Shown here: positions 62,717 through 64,000 of the stretch, one piece after another | Layout of the letters: each line of letters starts with the position of its first letter | Position numbering within the stretch: the stretch's first letter is position 1 | Assembly: GCA_900315585.1 (NCBI GenBank) | Contig: OMZP01000015.1 | Coordinates: 1-64,000, forward strand | Length of the DNA: 64,000 bases | Direction of reading: 5' to 3' | From: an uncultured Eubacteriales bacterium | GTDB taxonomy: Bacteria > Bacillota > Clostridia > Christensenellales > Aristaeellaceae | Notes under the pieces: generated by a model | The model's input: the letters and a program-made list of their open reading frames with translations, nothing else | What the model was told of the DNA's origin: nothing | The model's database searches: none | Translations under genes and position numbers: made by a program

Positions 62717-63970
62717 ATGAAAATCCTCGTCATCAACGCCGGTTCCTCTTCCCTGAAGTTCCAGCTCATCGACATGGAGAACGAATCCGTGATCGCCAAG
62801 GGCCTGGTGGAGCGCATCGGCACCGTGGACCCCACCACCGACCTGACCTATGAGTGGGACGGCCAGAAGATCAAGCAGAAGCAGCTGAAGAAGTGCGACA
62901 CCCACGCCAAGGCCATGGAGATCGTGCTGGGCGTGCTGGTGGGCCGCGACTGCACCGCCAGCGAGTACGACGCCAATGACGGCAAGGCGCACCTGACCGG
63001 CACCGGCGTCATCGCCGATCTGAAGGAGATCGGCGCGGTGGGCCATCGCGTGCTGCACGGCGGCGAGAAGTTCACCGAGAGCTGCCTGATCGACGACGCC
63101 TGCATCGCCGCCATCGAGGAGAACATCCCCCTGGGCCCGCTGCACAACCCCGCCAACCTGATGGGCATTCGCGCCTGCCAGGAGGTGCTGCCCAACGTGC
63201 CCCAGGTGGCCGTGTTCGACACCGCCTTCCATCAGACCATGCCCCCCAAGGCGTTCCGCTACGCCATCCCCAACGAGTATTACACCGAGCTGCACATCCG
63301 CAAGTACGGCTTCCACGGCACCAGCCACCGCTACATCGCGGCCCGCACCCAGGAGCTTTTGAACCTGCCCAAGGGCAACAAGGTCATCATCTGCCACCTG
63401 GGCAACGGCTCCTCCCTGTCCGCCTGCGTGGACGGCAAGTGCGTGGACACCTCCATGGGCATCACGCCGCTGGACGGCCTGGTGATGGGCACCCGCTGCG
63501 GCACCCTGGATCCCGCCGTGGTGGAGTTCATCTGCAACCGCAAGAACATGACCCCCACCGAGGTCCTGACCATGATGAACAAGAAGAGCGGCCTGCTGGG
63601 CCTGGCCGGGGATTCCGACATGCGCAACGTCACCGCCCGCTATGAGGCCGGGGAGCCCAACGCGAAGCTGGCCATCGACATGTGGGGCTACGTGCTGCGC
63701 AAGTACATCGGCTCCTTCGCCGCGGCCATGGGCGGCGTGGACGCCCTGATCTTCACCGCCGGCATCGGCGAGAACGACGCCGCCGGGCGCGCCCGCGCCG
63801 TGGAGGGGCTGGAGTTCCTTGGCATCAAGCTGGACGCCGAGAAGAACGCCCGCACCCGCGGCGAGGAAGCGAAGATCTCCGCCGAGGACAGCAAGGTGCA
63901 GGTCTGGGTCATCCCCACCAACGAAGAGCTGGCCATCGCCCGCGACACCCTTGCTCTTGCGAGCAAGTAA
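62717..63970 (+). CDS. ackA: Acetate kinase
   Basis: A 417-residue enzyme that transfers phosphate from acetyl phosphate to ADP. Signatures: LVINAGSSSLKFQL, VGHRVLHGGEKFTES, the catalytic-region KYGFHGTSHRYIA, HLGNGSSLSA and GTRCGTLDPAV. Normal length for the family, slightly extended. AGGAG precedes the ATG. It follows pta by 155 bases. Another ggaatgagg repeat begins at its stop codon and runs off the window (63968-64000). Confidence 0.97.
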   Translation: MKILVINAGSSSLKFQLIDMENESVIAKGLVERIGTVDPTTDLTYEWDGQKIKQKQLKKCDTHAKAMEIVLGVLVGRDCTASEYDANDGKAHLTGTGVIADLKEIGAVGHRVLHGGEKFTESCLIDDACIAAIEENIPLGPLHNPANLMGIRACQEVLPNVPQVAVFDTAFHQTMPPKAFRYAIPNEYYTELHIRKYGFHGTSHRYIAARTQELLNLPKGNKVIICHLGNGSSLSACVDGKCVDTSMGITPLDGLVMGTRCGTLDPAVVEFICNRKNMTPTEVLTMMNKKSGLLGLAGDSDMRNVTARYEAGEPNAKLAIDMWGYVLRKYIGSFAAAMGGVDALIFTAGIGENDAAGRARAVEGLEFLGIKLDAEKNARTRGEEAKISAEDSKVQVWVIPTNEELAIARDTLALASK

Positions 63971-64000
63971 TTAGGAATTATGAATGAGGAATGAGGAATT

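Overview
The window looks like a chromosomal segment of a high-GC, endospore-forming Firmicute of clostridial type, probably gut-associated. Sporulation and germination genes (spoIVB, ytfJ/gerW, spoIIR, sleB, ypeB), RNase Y, DnaD/DnaI, a T-box leader and a pta-ackA acetate pathway all point there. The exact family cannot be fixed from sequence alone. No rRNA, tRNA or CRISPR array was seen.

Region 1 (about 1-16,313) is mobile DNA lodged at the 3' end of guaA. A roughly 15.5-kb element runs from a copy of the guaA terminal sequence (777-789) to the guaA stop codon itself (16301-16313). Paired integrase arm-type repeats lie inside both ends (890-909 and 16224-16243). It carries integrase, excisionase, an XRE regulator, two relaxosome-type ribbon-helix-helix proteins and an oriT-like hairpin, but no relaxase. 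Its cargo is (a) an AT-rich five-gene leftward operon encoding an AAA+ ATPase, a cytosolic subtilase, a small membrane/coiled-coil protein, an AbiGi-like protein and an unknown protein in the AbiGii position, and (b) a Bce-type peptide-antibiotic sensing and resistance module plus a Cys-rich KTR protein. Positions 1-776 repeat the right-end layout (XRE gene, 45-bp repeat, terminator, att), so a second related element appears to sit in tandem and extend off the window.

Region 2 (16.3-32 kb) begins the GC-rich core: guaA with a truncated amidotransferase domain, a TM2 protein, an XRE regulator, a three-gene phage-type lysis cassette, a DUF4236 protein, secreted SH3-like proteins, spoIVB, the tilS-hpt-ftsH cluster, and a sugar-nucleotide transferase fused to a degenerate phosphomutase.

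Region 3 (32-49 kb) holds RNA-modification and replication genes (trmL, a RluA-family synthase, yigZ, a phosphoesterase, dnaD-dnaI-ybaK), an unusual BMP-type binding protein, a tyrosine T-box controlling an aminotransferase and tyrS, a soluble sensor-GGDEF protein, rny and a methyltransferase.

Region 4 (49-64 kb) holds sporulation genes, a solitary MazF-like toxin, a patatin, malic enzyme, DUF6440, proS, an Eis-like acetyltransferase, and pta-ackA.

Many core intergenic gaps contain short palindromic or tandem repeats from several families. Some resemble MITEs, and one even supplies a stop codon.
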